From contig JABYQS010000401.1 of the NCBI GenBank assembly GCA_022592435.1, positions 1-24,805 of the forward strand: a DNA stretch of 24,805 nt. Reading direction: 5' to 3'. This stretch comes from Cerioporus squamosus (Eukaryota; Basidiomycota; Agaricomycetes; Polyporales; Polyporaceae). Shown here in pieces: positions 19,391-24,805 of this stretch. How positions within the stretch are numbered: the stretch's first letter is position 1; every line of letters starts with the position of its first letter. Both the position numbers and the translations under genes were made by a program. The notes under the pieces are model-generated. The model saw nothing but the letters and a program-made list of their open reading frames with translations. It was not told the DNA's origin and did no database searches.

Positions 19391-20143
19391 AGCAGCGAAG
19401 GCGGCTGGGGCCTGTCGGTGCGTGAAACAGGACATAATATTATATACGAGTTGATGGACGAACGTGGGTCCGCCACTGCTTGGAAGTCCAGTCAGCTGTT
19501 ACGATCAGGTGCCGCAATTTTGAAGACACGACTGTACTGCCGGCCGACACCAGGATTCGGGCACGCAGCCTGCTCAATGTGCGATAGAAGATGTCCTTCA
19601 AATAAGCTTGAGACAAATTGTATCCTTCCAGTCTCGCCTCACTTGGGTACTTACCTGGTATCTACTTCGCGCACATGCAAGCCCGGGGGAGGACAGGAAA
19701 TTCAAGCACATGTAGCAGATCCAGGTCCTACTGTTGGCAGAACAATATCGGGATGGTGAACATGGGCGAGTAATTCTGAAGGTCGTCGGGGTCAGGAGGA
19801 AGAGTTGACTCAGAAGCCCAGTGAGTACTCGCACATAAACTCCGAGAACGTCCCTCTGGCTGTTGTAGCCTGGGTCATAAGTTCAATAAGAAGGTGGTAA
19901 GGACGTTTCAACACACGATAATACTTGCTGCTTTGGGTCAATAACTACTAGTTACCGGCAAGATCTTGTCTGTTGGGACTCCGAGCATCGGCGCCCTATT
20001 CCTACAACCCCACGTTCACACTCCGCTCAAACTGGAAAGCCGTGTTCTTCGGAGGACTTGTCTTCAGACTAATACTGAACTCCTTCCTCTCGGCGTCCAC
20101 GACCTTGCTTATCCCTTCGACCTCCCCTGTCTGAGGATCGCAA
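19391..20143. promoter_or_regulatory. Divergent intergenic region between phosphatase gene and DIS3
   Basis: About 750 bp separates the two start codons, so it must hold both promoters. The leftward side has TATATAA (see separate entry). No TATA box is evident before DIS3, as expected for a housekeeping gene. Short open frames on both strands are unconvincing. Confidence 0.55.
19440..19446 (-). promoter_or_regulatory. Candidate TATA box of the phosphatase gene
   Basis: On the minus strand CTCGTATATAATATT contains TATATAA about 50 bp before the chosen start codon at 19390. A transcription start about 30 bp downstream would fall near 19415, after the ATG at 19435. This supports the shorter protein. 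Confidence 0.5.
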
Positions 20144-23100
20144 ATGGTCGAAATCACCGTCAGGAAACGTCCCAGGACGGAGGCTGTAGTGACGCAACGG
20201 AAGTTCTTTAAGAAAACGGCGAGAGGAAAGGTCATCAAAGGTGAGTACCGTCAAGTCATGTACCGTGTATGATTTATTGAGCATACTTACGCGGACCAGT
20301 TCTTCGTGAACGATACCTGCGCGACGATGTTTCCTGTGGTATCAATAGCTGCCAGGTTTGCGCCAACGACCAGGACAGCGTACTGCCATCCTCCGGATCG
20401 TTAGAACACCCTTCATTCCAGAGCGGGCACTTCCTGCTTCCAGACACAAACGTCTTCTTATCGCAGGTCAGTCTTCACACATACTATGTTCCGGTGTTTT
20501 TAGACCATGCTTCTTGCTTTCATGATCGTCCCCCGCTCCTTCAATGCCCCCTCGCGATCTTCCTCCCATTAACCTTCATCTTGTTTACTCAGATGGATTT
20601 AATGGAATCACCTTCATTCGAACCTCCCATTATACTCCTTCAGACCGTGCTGGAAGAGGTCCGACACCGGTCGCTGCCTCTATACAACCGGCTGAAGGCG
20701 CTAGTGAAAGCAGACGACAAGAAGGTTTGGGTGTTCTATAACGAATATCGCTCGTAAGTGAGACCTCTAGAGCCGACATATGCCATGAGTCCCGACGCGT
20801 GAGTGTTAAGAGAAACAGCTGTAATTCGAGAGGAAGGAGAATCGCCCAACGACCGCAACGATAGAGGTAATTGCGCGCGTCCCATCCAGTGAGATGTTCG
20901 CTCAAGTATTGCCAAGGTATCCGCAGGGCAACTGCTTGGTACAAGAGCCACCTCGAGCTATCGCGTCCTCAAATTTGCGGCCAGTCAAGACCACCACAGC
21001 CTGCAGTCGTCCTACTGACGGATGACGTCGCCAATCGTCAGAAGGCACAGAAAGAAGGCATATCATGTGCATCTGGTGAGTGTCAGGCCTTTACTGGACT
21101 TGCTATGAGCTCATGGAGACCTCACAGTGCGGAAATATGTCGAGGGATGCAAAAATTCGAGCCAACTGCTTGACCTCCTGTCTGCCTCTGGTTCGGAGAC
21201 TATCGAGCCGACCGCCGCTACGTCGGCTCGTCAAGCACTCTATCCGGAGGTAAGTTATGGATGGCTCGTAGCTGCTATTTCAACCCTAACCCGAGATCGT
21301 TTAGTATCTTCCGGTGGCAACTCTACTTGCGGGTGTGAAGTCAGGACAACTACATCAAGGGCATTTCAATGCCAATCAATACAATTACCTCGAGGTCAGT
21401 CATCATGTATCCTTCACCTCCAGCTCATACTTAGCAGCCTGTAGGGGAGCGTGCCTGTTCCCGCTTTCGACAAACCGGTACTGCTCGTAGGTCGCGAGAA
21501 CATGAACCGGGCTGTCCAAGGGGACGTTGTTGCCGTCGAGGTGTTTGACGAGTCAGAGTGGAAGGCGCCCGCAGACGAGGTTGTGGACCAAGAAGGTATA
21601 CACGATCGCTTATTGCGCTCAGGCAGCGGCTAAGCCTTCACCAGCTACTCTCAGAAACGATGACGCGGAAGACTCAGAAGATGAGGGCGAAGATGACGAG
21701 GTCCTCGCAGAGCGGAAGGTGCTCGAGGCCGAGGCGGCAAAGCAAGCCGCTTCCAGCAAGCAGCCCACCGGTCGCGTAGTCGGCATCATCAAGCGAAACT
21801 GGCGATCGTCCGTGTCCTTTCCAGCCTCCACTCCGCTGAGCGCGTTATTCACATTTCCGTTACGTCTCACCGCAGATACGTGTGTCATATTGACAGCACA
21901 TCCCTGACATCGACGAACCCTACCTCTCTATCTCAGCAAACCGTGTTCGCGACCCCGGTCTCTCGTCTGTTGCCGCGAATCCGATTGCGAACCCGACAGG
22001 CTCCAGCGCTTATTGGGCAGAAGATCCTGGTGACCATTGATCGATGGGAGAGGACGTCGCGCTACCCCGAAGGGCACTTTGTGCGCGCGCTCGGTAAGGT
22101 TCAAAGCAAGGAAGCAGAGCAAGAGTCACTACTTCTCGAGTTTGATGTCCCATACCGGCCGTTCGGGAAGGCCATTCTTGACTGCCTTCCCCCCGAAGGA
22201 GATAGCTGGGTAGTACCCCCGAAAAGCTCTACTCATCCGGATTGGAGAGACAGAGAAGATTTGAGGGACCTGATCATCTGCAGTATCGACCCGCCAGGTG
22301 TGTGGCGCAGAAGCGATTAGAGTCTGGCACGACGCACTGAAGCTCTTTGGTCCAGGTTGTCAGGACATCGACGACGCGCTGCATGCACGCCGACTCCCCA
22401 ACGGGAACATTGAGGCTGGAGTCCGTGAGTCCAAACCATACCCCCATGCATTTCCGCGCACTGATGCGCGAGGTAGACATCGCCGATGTCTCGCACTTCG
22501 TCCATCCTGACACGCCCATGGATCACGAAGCTGCTGCTCGTGGGACGACCGTGTATTTGGTGGACAAGCGAATCGATATGTTACCCGCTCTTCTGGGCAC
22601 GAACCTTTGCTCCCTTCGGCCTCACGTGGAGCGACTAGCCTTCTCGGTCATATGGGTTCGTCGTCATCGCAGAAACGGGTATTTCACATCCGGAGTGCTT
22701 AAATTGCCCGTCATAGGAATTGTCTCCAGAAGCCGAGATTGTCAACGTCCGCTTTACAAAATCCGTGATTGCCTCCAAGTCCGCATTTACGTACGAGGAG
22801 GCTCAAATCCGCAAGGACGACCCGTACGTGGACTGCCTCGTCTGCATGGGATAGTCCTGATTGCTTATCACCTCGGCAGGAAACTCTCCGACGAGCTCAC
22901 GGAGAGCATCCGACTTCTGAACGATCTGGCTCGGAAGCTCAAGGCGGGCAGGATGGCAGCAGGCGCACTGAATCTGGCTTCCCCCGAAGTCAAAATCCAA
23001 CTTGACAGCTCTGAGTCTTCCGACCCGTCGACGTGGAGCAAAAGGAGCTGCGTGAGACGAACAGCCTAGTCGAAGAGTTCATGCTCCTGGCCAACATCAG

Positions 23101-24168
23101 TGTCGCGGGAAGATTCAGGAGACATTCCCACAGACTGCGGTCCTCAGGTGCGTTCACTTTCTGTCTTCCCAAGCTAGTCAGTAGCCGATACTCCAGTTTT
23201 GCCGACAGACGGCACCTGCCTCCCCCTCGGACCAACTTTGAGAAGCTGCAGGACATTCTCAAGAAGCGCAAAGGGATGACACTTGACGTTTCCAGTTCGG
23301 GCGCGCTTGCCGCGTCGCTCGACCAGTGTGTTGTGAGCATGCCTGATAGAAGGGCTCTTCTCCGCTCCGCGCTCACCGTGCTCTCGCAGGCCCCAACGAA
23401 CCTGCTTTCAATACTCTGGTCCGCATCATGGCTACGCGATGTATGTTGTCTGCGGAGTACTTCTGCTCCGGAAGTGTGGCCCGGGACACATTTGGCCATT
23501 ATGGGCTGGCGAGCCCTATCTACACACACTTCACCAGTCCGATCAGGCGCTTTGCTGGTAAGTGGGACTTCTAGCTAGGTCGCTTGCACGGGGAGCTCAC
23601 TAACGCCATTCGTCTGCGCACCGCGCACGGAAGACGTTCTCGCCCATCGTCAACTTGCGGCATCCATCGGCTACACGCCCCTGCACCCCAGTCTGCACTC
23701 AAAATCCCACGTCGAACGAGTTCTTGAAGTCGTCAACAAGCGCCATCGGATGGCACAAATGGCGAGCAGGGCCAGCGTCGAATTCTACGTTGGCCTCGCA
23801 TTGAAGGCCCGGAGCGAGAAGGAGACGGTGCTGGAGGATGCATTCGTGATTCGAACGTTCAGGAATGGTCTGGGCGTCTTCGTCTCCAGGTACGTGAACC
23901 TTGCTTGTAACAGTATTGGGGTGAGAAGCGTGTCCTAACCGTAATCTTCCTCGTTAGATTGGGCATCGAAGGCCTCGTGACGTTCAAGCGCGAGATCCAG
24001 TTCGATGCGGACAACTACACAATCACAGTCCCCGCGGACGGCCACGACGTAACACTATCGGTTTTCGACAAGGTCCAGGTGATGGTTGAGGTCGAGCAAG
24101 ACAAGAATACGCAACGCGGGCGCGTCGTCATGTCGCTATCACAGCCAATTGATTCACGCCGTCTGTGA
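20144..24168 (+). CDS. DIS3: Exosome catalytic subunit DIS3/Rrp44 (3'-5' exoribonuclease and PIN endonuclease)
   Basis: Eighteen exons: 20144-20240, 20300-20466, 20593-20753, 20811-20866, 20917-21075, 21128-21249, 21305-21394, 21445-21595, 21645-21807, 21876-22297, 22356-22424, 22477-22655, 22717-22823, 22880-23147, 23209-23332, 23390-23557, 23634-23889 and 23958-24168. That makes about 990 aa once three missing bases are allowed for. Landmarks in order: CR3 cysteines (C45, C50, C53); PIN domain ([11 protein letters not shown] with D81, [13 protein letters not shown]); cold-shock/OB regions; and the RNB active site, with Asp at about 527, 533, 535 and 536 in the classic D-x5-D-x-DD spacing ([14 protein letters not shown]). 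Then come [35 protein letters not shown] and a C-terminal S1 domain ending VDSRRL-like. It degrades and processes RNA on the exosome. Frame breaks at about 23025, 23108 and 23333 each look like one lost base in a homopolymer. For an essential gene these are probably sequence errors. Confidence 0.95.
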
Positions 24169-24805
24169 GGTCAGGTTGGCATAGTCGTTGCCCAGTACGT
24201 GCAATAGTTACTACACCGTCATACTCGTGCGTTTCATATACATATCTGTATCGTGACCCCGAGCACAGGAAGCGAAACCGAGACGGGCCCACCTCCGATC
24301 GGGTCCCGGCCTTTCACACTGGGGTGTCGCTTCTCGCCTCGCCATTAGGGCTCTCGAGCCTGGGAATGAAGTTCGCAGGTTCGGAATTGAGCCGCCGTGG
24401 CTGGCTTCCGGAAGCAGGCAGTCAGGGGATCTCCGGCTGGCCCCCGCCAACCTGGTGGCGACAATCCACCAGGTGAGATCTAGCGGTGACGGCAAAGGCA
24501 AAGCTTGCACGGCAATTACACGAGAGGTCTGGTGCTATTCTTTTCACACCGTTTACCTCACAATTATGCGCGTTGGTTCCTACCTTAACGAGAAACGTGG
24601 GGGCTATACGCAGGAATTCCACAGGCCCCCGTGTGCGGACCCACCTGTTTGGACCGTATCTTCTCGTAAACATTCTCCAGCTGAACCACGTTCCAGTAGC
24701 GAGCGTGGCATCATCGCTCGTTCGCGAAGAATTATCCCGGATATGAAGTTATGAAGGAGTACACGGGGAACAAATCTCCACCAGGATAATAGGCCAAGGA
24801 TCACG
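24169..24805. other. DIS3 3' flank and unassigned right edge
   Basis: No gene is supported with confidence. On the plus strand an open frame from about 24486 reads LLVNILQLNHVPVASVASSL, then VREELSRI, and then meets TGA at about 24744. One base shift there would continue YEVMKEYTGNKSPPG to a TAA near 24790. This could be the tail of a small or broken gene, but I recognise no family. Confidence 0.25.

Noticed and set aside
19391..19435. Upstream start (ATG 19435) for the phosphatase, adding 15 residues
   Set aside because: It lies only 5 nt after a TATATAA motif, probably upstream of the transcription start, and would bury the signal-peptide-like N-terminus.
20002..20238. Leftward open frame with plausible composition ([16 protein letters not shown]...)
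   Set aside because: It is antisense to DIS3 exon 1 and its upstream region. The plus strand there encodes [19 protein letters not shown], which is clearly DIS3.
1..24805. tRNA, rRNA and CRISPR arrays
   Set aside because: I looked by eye for B-box-like GGTTCGA motifs with matching stems and for regularly spaced short repeats, and found none that hold up.

Overview
The window looks like nuclear DNA of a filamentous basidiomycete, most likely an agaricomycete and plausibly Polyporales. The genes are intron-dense, with introns mostly 50-70 nt and typical GTRNGT...YAG signals with CTRAY-like branch points. Coding regions are GC-rich. Conserved eukaryotic housekeeping genes (QCR6, EMC1, DIS3) are mixed with families that are expanded in mushroom-forming fungi: a HET-domain protein, F-box-like proteins and atypical kinase-like proteins. 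The species cannot be named from the sequence alone.

Layout, left to right. 1-755: no gene seen. 756-3050 (-): single-exon HET-domain protein. 3051-5451: gene-poor, holding copy A of a short direct repeat (3557-3766) and a 495-bp TA-flanked MITE-like element (3800-4294). 5452-6085 (+): QCR6, the complex III hinge subunit, reconstructed with two micro-exons of 2 nt and 4 nt. 6673-7960 (+): F-box-like protein with one frame break. 8028-8679 (+): kinase-like N-lobe fragment with three one-base frame breaks. 9341-10344 (-): related atypical kinase-like protein. 10674-12462 (-): F-box protein with a probable GC-AG intron. 12556-12771: copy B of the direct repeat. 13181-17400 (+): EMC1, 12 exons, 1016 aa. 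17595-19390 (-): secreted histidine acid phosphatase, 8 exons, also with a GC-AG intron. 20144-24168 (+): DIS3/Rrp44, the exosome catalytic subunit, 18 exons. 24169-24805: no assigned gene.

The housekeeping genes act in unrelated places: mitochondrial complex III, the ER membrane protein complex and the nuclear/cytoplasmic RNA exosome. I see no operon-like logic. EMC1 and the phosphatase converge (194 bp apart), and the phosphatase and DIS3 diverge across about 750 bp.

No undescribed multi-gene system is evident. The most interesting observations are the QCR6 micro-exons, a 139-bp perfect repeat whose identity begins where transcription would be predicted to start, the MITE, and a consistent pattern of one-base losses. 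The three losses in the essential DIS3 gene all fit homopolymer under-calls. This suggests assembly errors and warns against calling the neighbouring broken genes pseudogenes.
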